NCBI GenBank assembly: GCA_009694245.1
Contig: SHVO01000001.1
Coordinates: 1-64,000, forward strand
Direction of reading: 5' to 3'
From: Rhodospirillaceae bacterium
Lineage (GTDB): Bacteria > Pseudomonadota > Alphaproteobacteria > Rhodospirillales > Rhodospirillaceae
DNA: 64,000 bases
In this document: positions 21,365 to 29,213 of the stretch, piece after piece
Numbering within the stretch: position 1 is the first letter of the stretch
Layout: the number at the start of each line of letters is the position of its first letter
Position numbers and translations under genes: made by a program
The notes under the pieces: model-generated
Told to the model about the DNA's origin: nothing
Seen by the model: the letters and a program-made list of their open reading frames with translations, nothing else
Databases searched by the model: none

Positions 21365-21407
21365 CTGTCCCACTGTCCCGGTGCCTGGGCATGGGACAGT
21401 GGGACAG
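21365..21407. repeat. Hairpin repeat 3 (GTCCCAC type), inverted copy of repeat 2
   Basis: Arms CTGTCCCACTGTCCC (21365-21379) and the complement (21393-21407) enclose GGTGCCTGGGCAT, which is exactly the reverse complement of the loop of hairpin 2. Repeats 2 and 3 are therefore the same unit in opposite orientation, bracketing about 175 bp. Confidence 0.85.
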
Positions 21408-21484
21408 TAGCAGGGTCCTTCACGGCGAATGTGACGCTCCGCGCCGGATGAGAAGGCCTCTAAGTCAATATCTAGCGAATTACC

Positions 21485-22339
21485 CTACTGACCGCGGGTC
21501 GCACTCCAGCTGCCGCCACCCTCGATGCTGCCCTTCATGGTGCTGCCTTCTACCCTGCCGGTGTAGCGCTTCCCGGTAACTACGAAGGCAATCTCCGTAC
21601 CGTTCATCTTGGCGTTGGCGATCGGCATCGGCTTTCCGGCCATGGTCAGCATACCGTCGAGCGCCTGATAGGTTTGGGTTAGTTTCAACTGACCGCCGCC
21701 TGCCATCTGCCAATCGCCGCTGACCTTGGCGGGCACAATCCATTTATAGGCCGTGCACCAACTGGTGCAGTCGCCGCCGGCGTCTATGGTTTCATCCGGC
21801 ATCCAGTCGCCCATGTTGAACGTATTCGAGACCACGCGCGTATCGGGCTTCATGTTGAGCAAGATTGGACGCAGCCTGATATTCAGCTCCGGCAACAGAA
21901 ACAAGGTGATGACCGAAGCCTTGGAGAAGTCCGATTGAAAGATGTCGGCGCGCTCGAAGGTCGCCAGGCCGGAGACACCCTCGGTTTCGGCGTTGCTCTT
22001 GGCGAGCGTGACCATGTCCGGATTGTACTCGATGCCCAGCGCCCGCGTGCCGCGCTTGGCCGCAGTGATTACGGTGCGCCCATCCCCCGAGCCGAGATCG
22101 ATCAGATAGTCCTGCTTGGCCAGCTGGGCCATATCCAGCATGCGGTCGACCAGGGCCTGCGGTGTCGGCACCCAGACCACATCCTTCCCGGCTTGCCCGG
22201 ACTGGGGCGTGAATGGAGCCTTTGCCGCTCCGGCCTTTTCCGCCGCGGGCGCAGCCTGTGCCGAAAGCGAACCAACCGCTGCACTGTTCATCACAAACGC
22301 AGCAACGGCGCATAGAAGCGAAAGTTTTCGCAAGGTCAT
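21485..22339 (-). CDS. Class I SAM methyltransferase with N-terminal signal peptide
   Basis: A 284-residue protein. Residues 1-27 form a signal peptide (Lys/Arg start, hydrophobic LLCAVAAFVMNSAAVGSL, cleavage near SAQAAPA). Residues about 60-190 form a methyltransferase fold with PTPQALVDRMLDMAQ, the SAM loop LIDLGSGDGRTVITAAKRG and the acidic strand-2 end ALGIEYNP. The C-terminal third is beta-rich with no motif I recognise. The start MTLRKLS has AGGAGA upstream. The substrate is unknown. Export is odd because SAM is cytosolic, so the N-terminus may act as a membrane anchor. It is divergent from the SDR gene to its right. Confidence 0.82.
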   Translation of the reverse strand: MTLRKLSLLCAVAAFVMNSAAVGSLSAQAAPAAEKAGAAKAPFTPQSGQAGKDVVWVPTPQALVDRMLDMAQLAKQDYLIDLGSGDGRTVITAAKRGTRALGIEYNPDMVTLAKSNAETEGVSGLATFERADIFQSDFSKASVITLFLLPELNIRLRPILLNMKPDTRVVSNTFNMGDWMPDETIDAGGDCTSWCTAYKWIVPAKVSGDWQMAGGGQLKLTQTYQALDGMLTMAGKPMPIANAKMNGTEIAFVVTGKRYTGRVEGSTMKGSIEGGGSWSATRGQ

Positions 22340-22576
22340 GGGCGCGTCTCCTGAATGGGACAACCGGGCACGGCCGGGATAATAGCGCCTAGTACGCGCG
22401 GGCGCGACAGTGCGATTACGCCCGGGGCGGAATAATCGGAGAAATCCGAAGGTAATCGCTAAAGTTAAATCTGGTTCGAAGAAACCGGACAGGTCATAAT
22501 TACTTAATGTTTCGCGCTGCCATGGGTCGAACAGGTTGGGTTGAACAGGTCCACAGGGTTTCCAGGGGAGGATAAC

Positions 22577-23401
22577 TTGAAATACGCAAAATTGATCAAG
22601 CGACTAATCGGCGCCTTTGTCGTGGCAGGGATGATGGCGGGCGTCGGTGCGGCCGGCAGCGCCAACGCGGCGACCGTCCTGATCACCGGCTCGAACCGCG
22701 GCCTCGGCTTCGCCTTCGCCAAGTCCTACGCCGAAAAGGGCTGGACGGTCATCGCCACGACGCGCAATCCGGGCGATGACGCGGACCTGGACGCCCTGGC
22801 GGCGAAATATAAAAACGTCGCGATCGAGAAGCTCGACGTCACCGACGAGGCGGGCATCACGGCGCTGGCCGCCAAATACAAGGGCAAACCGATCGACTTG
22901 CTGATTAACAACGCCGCCATCAACGACGCCGCCGGCAAGGGCGCGGTCCTGGGCGAATTCGACGCAAAGCTTTTCGAGCGCGAGATGCGCACCAACGTCC
23001 TCGGCCCTCTGCTTGTGAACCAGGCCTTCCTCGAGAATGTCGTGGCCAGCGATATGAAGAAGATCGTCGCCATCACCAGCCCCTCGGCGGTGCTCGGCCG
23101 CCCGATGAATAAAGAGACGCGCCGCGCCCATACTTATTTCTACCGCCCTTCCAAGTCGGCGTTGAACATGGCCATGAAGATTCTAGCCGCTGAGGTGCGC
23201 GAGCGCGGCGTGATCGTCGGTATCATCCACCCCGGCGGCGTCGACACCGAAATGCTGCGCTCGGTCTACGGCGGTAAGCCGACCCCCGGCGCGCAGACGG
23301 CGGACCAGAGCGCTGCCGGCATCGTCAAGGTCATCGAGGGTCTCACCCAGGCCAACAGCGATCAGGTCACGGGCTTTGACGGAAAACCCATCCCCTGGTG
23401 A
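22577..23401 (+). CDS. Short-chain dehydrogenase/reductase with N-terminal signal peptide
   Basis: A 274-residue SDR. Residues 1-32 (KYAKLIKRLIGAFVVAGM then GVGAAGSANA) look like a signal peptide with an ANA-A cleavage site. The Rossmann TGSNRGLGFAFA, NNAAIND and the catalytic Ser (ITSPSAVLG) and YxxxK (YRPSKSALN) follow directly, so the exported part is a complete SDR. No ATG fits; a TTG at 22577 has GGGGAGGA five bases upstream and gives the signal peptide. A TTG 12 codons earlier is open but lacks such a site. It diverges from the exported methyltransferase. The substrate is unknown. Confidence 0.82.
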   Translation: MKYAKLIKRLIGAFVVAGMMAGVGAAGSANAATVLITGSNRGLGFAFAKSYAEKGWTVIATTRNPGDDADLDALAAKYKNVAIEKLDVTDEAGITALAAKYKGKPIDLLINNAAINDAAGKGAVLGEFDAKLFEREMRTNVLGPLLVNQAFLENVVASDMKKIVAITSPSAVLGRPMNKETRRAHTYFYRPSKSALNMAMKILAAEVRERGVIVGIIHPGGVDTEMLRSVYGGKPTPGAQTADQSAAGIVKVIEGLTQANSDQVTGFDGKPIPW

Positions 23402-23633
23402 GTTGAGACTTCCGAAACGACCACCGCGGCGCGACGTCTCGCGGTCCGGCCGTGCCCGGCAATTAAGTATCATGTCACCGGAATTTCGGAACTTCGTGCC
23501 AACTGTAACGGAAGCGTGAACTCGTGGACCATACGGATTGCGGTTCGAAAACAACGCTAGCACAACGCCTAACCTTACCCGTTCCTGTATTTCCGCCGCT
23601 TGGTGGGAGCATTGGGCCAACAGATAAATGGGT

Positions 23634-24332
23634 CTATAGCGCAGCCTGGCGGGCCACGAAAAATACATGCGGATAGGGCGTCCAATGTCGGAGATGGTGC
23701 AACTCCGTGATGAACCCTGCCTGATTCAGCAGCGCATTGTTTTCCTGACAGGAAAGAAAGTGTAGGCCGCCATGGCCAAGCGTTAGGTCGGCCCCGGTCA
23801 TGAACTTTTCCTGAGCGTATGTCACGGCACACTTCCATGACGGGTGCGTGTCGGAGGCCTTAACGATCAGCGTGCCTTCGGACGCGAGAAGGTTCCGGCA
23901 TCTGCGTAGAAGCGCAAGTTTATGTTCGTAGGGTAATAGGTACAATACGTCGATCAGAAGTATTACGCCGAATTTCTCGTCATGGACATCCTCCGTGGAA
24001 CTGTGGCGAAACTCGGCATTGGGAACCGTTCTTCCAGCGCGGGCAGCAATTTCAAGTTTGGCCGAGGATGGATCGATCCCAAGTATTCTTCGCTCGGCCT
24101 GTGCACACGCAAGAGCGAGAGAGAATAATCCGTGCCCGCAACCTATATCCAAGACGCTCCCGGAGCCTGGGATTTTCTCAGCGATGGATTGCGCTGGAGT
24201 CAGGCTCCGACGCAACTGGACGAAAAGACGCGTACCAAATGGTTCGTCGCTGTATAATTTGAGTGCCGCCGAGAAATCATGATTTAGGGATTTTCCTGCC
24301 AAATCTTCTCCTCGGGCGGGCTGAACCGCCAC
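23634..24332 (-). CDS. Class I SAM-dependent methyltransferase (cytosolic)
   Basis: A 232-residue protein with the SAM-binding loop VLDIGCGHGLFSLALA, acidic strand-2 end ILGIDPSSAKLEIAAR, motif II region VILLIDVLYLLPYEHKLALLRRC and LLASEGTLIVKASD. It resembles small Methyltransf_25-type enzymes; the target cannot be told. The GTG start lies 12 bases after the membrane-protein stop, so the two form one transcript. Composition is less GC-rich than the dcw genes, in keeping with an accessory origin. A TTG ten codons downstream, preceded by GGAGAAGA, is an alternative start. Confidence 0.8.
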   Translation of the reverse strand: MAVQPARGEDLAGKSLNHDFSAALKLYSDEPFGTRLFVQLRRSLTPAQSIAEKIPGSGSVLDIGCGHGLFSLALACAQAERRILGIDPSSAKLEIAARAGRTVPNAEFRHSSTEDVHDEKFGVILLIDVLYLLPYEHKLALLRRCRNLLASEGTLIVKASDTHPSWKCAVTYAQEKFMTGADLTLGHGGLHFLSCQENNALLNQAGFITELHHLRHWTPYPHVFFVARQAAL

Positions 24333-24344
24333 TGTGCCCTTCGC

Positions 24345-25703
24345 TTATTCGGTTTCCTTTTTCGGGTCCAAATAGATCCCGTCGCGGCGCAGAACGCCGT
24401 AGAGATACTCGGCATGGGCGAGGTCGTCGAATACCAGCCGCGTCATCTCCGGCGTCCGCTCGCCGGCGATGAAGCGGTGAATGGTGTCCGAGATGTATTT
24501 CGACCCAGCGATTGCCGCCTGGCCCGCGAAGAACTGTTGGACCACGAGAATCATAACCGCCGTAACAATTGCCATCTGGACGTTTCTTCGCGCGCCCGCC
24601 GCCTGCCAAAATCGCTGCACCAGAGGCAACGCCAGAAAAAGCAGCCCGGCATGAAGGGGCGCCAGATACACCGAATACCGTACGGGCACCGCCACATAGG
24701 GCAGATCATCCACACGGCCGACGGCGGCCAGTACCCCAGTGGTCAGCGAAAACATGATCAGACCGAGGCTGATCAAGTCGAGACGGCTGATGTGAAACTT
24801 GTCGAAAGTGCGCATGACCACCAGCGCGATTCCGGTTGCGGACAGTGCGGCGCCGATGACCCGCCCGACATCCGCCAGCGCCGCAGCGCGGGTCCAGGGC
24901 AGTCCCATATATGTGATGAAATAGTCGCCTACTTTCAGCAAATGCGCGGCGGTGTAGTAACCGCTGTCCAAATCAACAGCGTGCGAGGCGGATTGGGGAA
25001 CCGTCAAGCCATTCGCATAAGTCCAGCAGAACAAGACGCCAAAGCCGAAGACGATCAGCAGCCACCGCAATCCGGTGCGCATGCGCCAGGACATCCAGAT
25101 AAGTATCGGCCAGACAATCAGTCCCACCAGGCTGCCAAACGCAGCGCATACCGCCGCCAGCAGCGCCGCCACGCGCTTCCATCCATGCGATCGGATGTCG
25201 GCGCCCGAGCCCGCAAGCAGCACGATCGAAGCAACGGAAAAGAAAAGCGTGTGAGGGTAAACACCTTCGATCGGGATACTGCAATCCACGACGTTGGCGG
25301 TAGTCAGAAACAACATCGTGACGAGCAGTCCGGCCGTTATCATCAAATCCCTCGGCAATCCTGCGAATGCGATCTCGCGCCACAGCATCAACGGGATTGC
25401 AATTAGGCACGCGGTGTTGAACACGATGAAGGGGTAAATGGCGCCGCTGAACAGCCATATATCGGCGGCGGTCAAAAGCCTTGTCCAGATCGGCCGGTGC
25501 CACGCGTGCGGCGTCCATAAAAAGCGCAGCCAGTCGCCGTGTTCCCGCAAATCAAAATAGCGAGTGATAAAGACGATCATGTCCGCAAAGGGTTCGCGGA
25601 CGATTGTCGATTCCAGGAAATAGAAAAATAGCGAGAAATAGATGAGGGAAATGCAGCCAATAACGAGAAGAAATAACCGATCAAGACTTATGTTGTTATT
25701 CAT
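24345..25703 (-). CDS. Polytopic membrane protein of unknown function
   Basis: About 452 residues with roughly ten hydrophobic segments (first at residues 9-30, LFLLVIGCISLIYFSLFFYF). A periplasmic-looking loop with HAWHRPIWTRLL follows the second, and a soluble C-terminal tail ends in KKETE. The layout (large first loop, then regular helices) is like uncharacterised polyprenyl-glycan or O-antigen-related membrane proteins, but I see no diagnostic motif. I chose MNNNISLDRL with AGG six bases upstream; the frame is open 32 codons further to 25799 with no ribosome-binding site. Operonic with the following methyltransferase. Confidence 0.65.
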   Translation of the reverse strand: MNNNISLDRLFLLVIGCISLIYFSLFFYFLESTIVREPFADMIVFITRYFDLREHGDWLRFLWTPHAWHRPIWTRLLTAADIWLFSGAIYPFIVFNTACLIAIPLMLWREIAFAGLPRDLMITAGLLVTMLFLTTANVVDCSIPIEGVYPHTLFFSVASIVLLAGSGADIRSHGWKRVAALLAAVCAAFGSLVGLIVWPILIWMSWRMRTGLRWLLIVFGFGVLFCWTYANGLTVPQSASHAVDLDSGYYTAAHLLKVGDYFITYMGLPWTRAAALADVGRVIGAALSATGIALVVMRTFDKFHISRLDLISLGLIMFSLTTGVLAAVGRVDDLPYVAVPVRYSVYLAPLHAGLLFLALPLVQRFWQAAGARRNVQMAIVTAVMILVVQQFFAGQAAIAGSKYISDTIHRFIAGERTPEMTRLVFDDLAHAEYLYGVLRRDGIYLDPKKETE

Positions 25704-25842
25704 CCTGACCTGAACCCCATTCTTACCCAACGCCGCAGATGCTGAGGCCAAAATGGCACCGGCCCAATAGGCTCGCGGGGATACAGGGAGACCGGTCATG
25801 AACGTGGTTCAAATGGAAATCGCGAACCCCGTCGTTGCGACC

Positions 25843-26333
25843 GGGGATGTCCCGTACTTTGTTGAAATTTGCTCGACGGCATCACTGGTTGAGCAGGCTA
25901 CACGGCCTTGGCCTGATGCGCCAGCAGGGCCGCCCGCAGGAGCGGCAGTTGCTTGTGGGCCTTGAGCCGCCGGAAGCCTTTGGCGGCCTCCAGCATGGCG
26001 GCGCCGGTCCAGCGGAGCGCCATGTTGGCATCGCGCCAGCGTTTGACGTTGCGGCAGACCTGCCGGATGGTGCCGTTCATGTTTTCGATGATGTTGGTGC
26101 AGGCGAGCGAGCGGCGCAGCCCGGCAGGAAGGTCGAGGCGGGTGACGGTCAGGATTTCGTCGATGCCTTCCAGGATGCTGCTGGAGACGCCGGGAGCCTC
26201 CTGCTCCAGGCGGCGGGCGAGGTTGCGGATCAACCTTTCCGCCTTCGCCGCGTCGTCCAGTTCCCACGCCTGACGCAGCACCTTGCGGACCGAGGCATGC
26301 AGAGGCTTGGGCAGGCGCGCGACGATGTTGCGG
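25843..26333 (-). pseudogene. IS256-family transposase, C-terminal remnant
   Basis: The reading frame from about 26333 to the TAG at 25898 encodes about 145 residues of an IS256 (Mutator-type) transposase, normally about 400. NIVARLPKPLHASVRKVLRQAW is followed by RSLACTNIIENMNGTIRQ, whose Glu is the third residue of the DDE triad, and the tail KGFRRLKAHKQLPLLRAAL. The two catalytic Asp and the N-terminus are missing, so it is inactive. GGGATGTCCCGTACTTTG at about 25844-25861 may be its surviving terminal repeat. It stops abruptly where the recombinase remnant begins. Confidence 0.85.
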
Positions 26334-27500
26334 GCTATGAAAGAAAACGCGTGGCAAGGTTTTTGGAATGGCGCGGTCCCTCCCTATGGTTACCGCAATT
26401 ATGCGGCGGAGAAACGGGGTGAGAAGAGCAAGAAGCGGCTAGAAACTGACCCCAAAGAAGCGGAAATTGTGCGGTAGATGTTCCGCCTTTACGTGAACGG
26501 CGATGGCACCATCGCACCTAAAGGTGTGAAGGCAATCGCCACTCACCTAAACGCAAAAGGCTATCGGCAACGGCAAGGACGCTTATTCAATAATAAGTTC
26601 GTGCAGGAAGCGTTGCGCGAGACGGCATACATCGGCACTTACTATTTTAATCGGTTTGACAGCAAAACGCGGCAACGCAAACCCGAGAGCGAACGGGTGC
26701 CCATGCCCTGCCCGGGCATAGTAGATCAAGCAATCTTCGACGCTGCGCAGGGCTTGCTGGAGCGACGAAATATTAGAAAGACGGCAGGGCGCAGCGTGAA
26801 CAATCCAATCCTTTTGAGCGGCATGGTGAAATGCGCTCATTGCCGTGGAATCATGAGCCTTCGGACGGGCAAAAGCGGCAAGTGCCGGTATTACGCCTGC
26901 CTGAAACAAGCCAAGGAAGGTAAAACGGGCTGCAAGGGATGCAGTGTCCCTATGCCAGCATTGGATAACGCGGGTACCGATGCCCTGTGCACTCAAGTAT
27001 TGAGCCCGGAACGGATGAGCGCTCTTTTTCTCGAAGTCCAGACTAGCATCGAAAAGAACAATGATACTTCCGCGCAGGACCGCGCCGGATTGACCCGCAA
27101 GCTCCAGGAAGCGGACGCCAAACTATCCCGCCTCTACGATGCCCTTAAACAAGGGACGGTCGAGCAGGACGACTTTTTCAGGCGCCGGGTCGGCGCTGCG
27201 AAGGCCGAGCGAGACGAGATTATAAGGCTACAGGCGCAGGCCGAGCGCCGCGCTGCCATGCCCACCGCCGTTATCACGCTGAGGAAGCTAGAGGCCTTCT
27301 CCAGGGGCATGGAAGACATACTGCGAATCGGGGATATCCAATTCCGCAAGGCGTAATTGCGCTTCCTGGTCGGTAGCGTTGAGATTATGGACGGCGAAAT
27401 ACGGCTTACAGGTTCGAAAACCGCGCTACTTGCCGCTGCAAGAGTAGGCTTGCCGGATCAAGCTGGCGGAGTGCCCACTTTGGTCCAGGAATGGCGTGCC
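26325..27500 (+). pseudogene. Large serine recombinase remnant with two in-frame stops
   Basis: One frame carries recombinase sequence from AMKENAWQGFWNGAVPPYGYR through the zinc-ribbon region (VKCAHCRGIMSLRTG ... YYACLKQAKEGKTGCKG) and a coiled coil (DRAGLTRKLQEADAKLSRLYDAL) to VPTLVQEWRA. A TAG at 26475-26477 splits EIVR-MFRLYV, and a TAA at 27354-27356 splits IQFRKA-LRFLVG. The N-terminal catalytic resolvase domain with its serine is absent, lost at the junction with the transposase remnant. The longest intact piece is 26478-27356 (292 codons). Lower GC than the flanks points to transfer. Inactive. Confidence 0.85.
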
Positions 27501-27587
27501 CACGGGTATTCGAACCCGCGTTACGTCTGTGGGCGGGCGGCATCTGGGCAGCCGTCGGGTCACGGCGAAGGCGACCCAAAAAAAATT

Positions 27588-28006
27588 GCGCCAGATGGCC
27601 TATAAGCCGGGTTCTGTCCCTGGGCCCCGGATTTGCATCCTAAGCCCAATGGATGGCCATTCCTCTGGGATGCGCATCGCTGCGCACCTCGACGCGACCG
27701 ACCCGGACGACGGTGCGGAAACCCACCTTTCGGCGTAGCAAAAGCTACCCGAACGGCCGTCCCTATTTGGTCTTGCTCCAGGTGGGGTTTACCCTGCCGC
27801 CGCTGTTACCAGCCGCGCGGTGCGCTCTTACCGCACCATTTCACCCTTACCGGCACCACCGTTTTACCGGTGGGTCGGCGGTTTGTTTTCTGTGGCACTT
27901 TCCCTGGGGTCGCCCCCGCCGGACGTTATCCGGCACCTTGCTTCCGTGGAGCCCGGACTTTCCTCCCTTTGCCTAAACAAAGAGCAGCCATCCAGCCATC
28001 TGGCGC
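27588..28006 (-). ncRNA. rnpB: RNase P RNA
   Basis: The catalytic RNA of RNase P, which matures tRNA 5' ends. The minus strand holds the conserved 5' block GAGGAAAGTCCGGGCTCCAC and the 3' block ACAGAACCCGGCTTATAGG. The ends GCGCCAGATGGC (28006-27995) and GCCATCTGGCGC (27599-27588) are exactly complementary and form helix P1. The length of about 419 nt fits class A RNA. Eight U residues follow the P1 3' strand (27579-27586), which probably serves as terminator. Its own promoter must lie within the end of the upstream amidase gene. Confidence 0.95.
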
Positions 28007-28037
28007 GGTCGCACAATGAGCGGAGGCGCTGGCGCCG

Positions 28038-28796
28038 TCAAGTATTTGCCCGGGCCGAAGCAAAGCGCACGGCCACCGCTGCGATGCGCGCCGCCGTCGC
28101 GCTATCAAGCAGCCCGTCGACCCGGTCCTGCCGATAGCGCGATTGAAAGGCCGCGATGACGTCGGTCACGGCGGACTCGGGGCGCAGGATGTCGCTGCCG
28201 AGTTCGGGCGTCATCGGCACCGCGTAGCCGATTTCCGAGAGCCTTCGCAAAGCCCGGTTCATGTCCGGATGACCGGTAACCGTCACGGTGTCCTCGGGCC
28301 AAAGGCCGATGCCGTGACTGGCTAGCTCCGGCCAGGGAAACAACTCGCCCGGATCGGTCTTACGTCCGGGAGCCACGTCGGAGTGGCCGAGCACATCGCC
28401 GGCGGCGATGCCGTGACGGGTCATGATGCCGCGCGCGAGCGTGATGAAGGCCTCGATCTGGAGAGCGGGAAACGGACGATAACCGTAGTCGTGGCCGGGA
28501 TTGACGATCTCCACACCGACCGACGTGCTGTTGATGTCATGAACTCCGCGCCAGAACGATGCGCCGGCGTGCCAGGCGCGCTTATCTTCGGCCACGAGGC
28601 GGTAAACCGCGCCAACTTCGTCGACGACATAGTGCGCGCTAACTTCGGCCTTGGCATCGCACAAGCGATCGAGGGCCTCTTGGCAGGATTTCATGCCGGT
28701 GTAGTGCGCGACCAAGTGGCGTACACCCGCGCTGCCGTCAATGACCTGCCGAAGCCCAAAATTCGGCGAAGGAAGCTCTCTGATTGCAAGCGCCAT
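28038..28796 (-). CDS. N-acetylmuramoyl-L-alanine amidase (AmiD-like)
   Basis: Zinc amidase_2-family enzyme of 252 residues that cleaves the MurNAc-L-Ala bond, in wall recycling or turnover. Zinc ligands are visible in VAHYTGM (His), GHSDVAPGRKTDPG (His and Asp), with the general base region AHYVVDEVGAVYRLV. Residues about 180-250 form a peptidoglycan-binding-like domain ending DGLLDSATAARIAAV. No signal peptide is apparent from MALAIRELPSPNFG, so it may act in the cytosol like AmpD. It lies just upstream of rnpB. Confidence 0.92.
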   Translation of the reverse strand: MALAIRELPSPNFGLRQVIDGSAGVRHLVAHYTGMKSCQEALDRLCDAKAEVSAHYVVDEVGAVYRLVAEDKRAWHAGASFWRGVHDINSTSVGVEIVNPGHDYGYRPFPALQIEAFITLARGIMTRHGIAAGDVLGHSDVAPGRKTDPGELFPWPELASHGIGLWPEDTVTVTGHPDMNRALRRLSEIGYAVPMTPELGSDILRPESAVTDVIAAFQSRYRQDRVDGLLDSATAARIAAVAVRFASARANT

Positions 28797-28831
28797 CGAT
28801 CGACAACAAATCCGGGACTAAATATTTGGAT

Positions 28832-28884
28832 CTAGTGGTCCGACTCTGACAGACCCGTCGTCGTCTGTCAGCCCGCACCACTAG
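28832..28884. repeat. 53-bp CTAG-ended palindromic element
   Basis: Outer arms CTAGTGGT (28832-28839) and ACCACTAG (28877-28884) flank inner arms CTGACAGA (28846-28853) and TCTGTCAG (28864-28871), giving a two-tier hairpin. It lies between the divergent amidase and acyl-CoA dehydrogenase genes. No copy elsewhere in the window. Confidence 0.75.
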
Positions 28885-29128
28885 TTGATCATATACCGGC
28901 GAACGCGCCGACGCCCCGGCTTTTGAAGCGGTGGTTCCGATCATTCCCGACGCCCGGTAGCGGCGCCAGTCCTTCAGTCGGGCGACACAGTAAATCGGCC
29001 GGAATTTGTGCGATTGTGCGACTTATGGTATCAGCAGGTCCCGGAGATCAGCGGTTTCCGGGCGTGATTTGACGGCCTCCGTCAATGGCTTAACCTGCGA
29101 GAAATGGCGCTGCTTGCTCGAGTGTTTT
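28885..29128. other. Intergenic spacer between divergent genes
   Basis: I see no gene here. Together with the elements on either side it forms the 417-base divergent control region between the amidase and the acyl-CoA dehydrogenase. Confidence 0.5.
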
Positions 29129-29184
29129 GTTGTCGCATCGTTTTCGCCGAAAACCGGTTCCCACTTTTCGGTACGATGCTCTGG
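29129..29184. repeat. Interspersed repeat, copy B (partial)
   Basis: A partial copy of the murG-embedded repeat in the opposite orientation: TTGTCGCATCG, GCCGAAAACCGGTTCCCACTT and ATGCTCTGG. The CTAG terminus is altered to CTGG and the other half is missing. It ends 29 bases before the start codon of the acyl-CoA dehydrogenase, so it is transcribed or overlaps the promoter. Confidence 0.7.
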
Positions 29185-29213
29185 TATAAACGCGAGCCCG
29201 AGGGGGGGCCTTC

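Larger units (their letters stand above)
20741..21484. other. Long gene-free region upstream of mraZ carrying three hairpins
   Basis: Apart from the three hairpin repeats I see no convincing gene in this roughly 740-bp stretch. A strong purine-rich ribosome-binding-site-like run (about 21296-21312) precedes ATG at 21318, but that frame closes after seven codons. Confidence 0.55.

Noticed and set aside
20913..21407. Possible CRISPR array
   Set aside because: Only three units, two of them inverted relative to each other, with unequal spacing (about 190 and 175 bases) and hairpin structure; no cas genes.
27492..27520. tRNA 3'-end-like sequence on the minus strand (CGGGTTCGAATACCCG then TGGGCACGCCA)
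   Set aside because: The T-loop-like part and a CCA are suggestive, but no D arm, anticodon arm or matching 5' acceptor strand lies within tRNA distance. It may be a remnant attachment site, which I cannot show.
27357..27605. Separate small gene after the recombinase
   Set aside because: It is the collinear C-terminus of the recombinase pseudogene and then runs into the rnpB 3' end.
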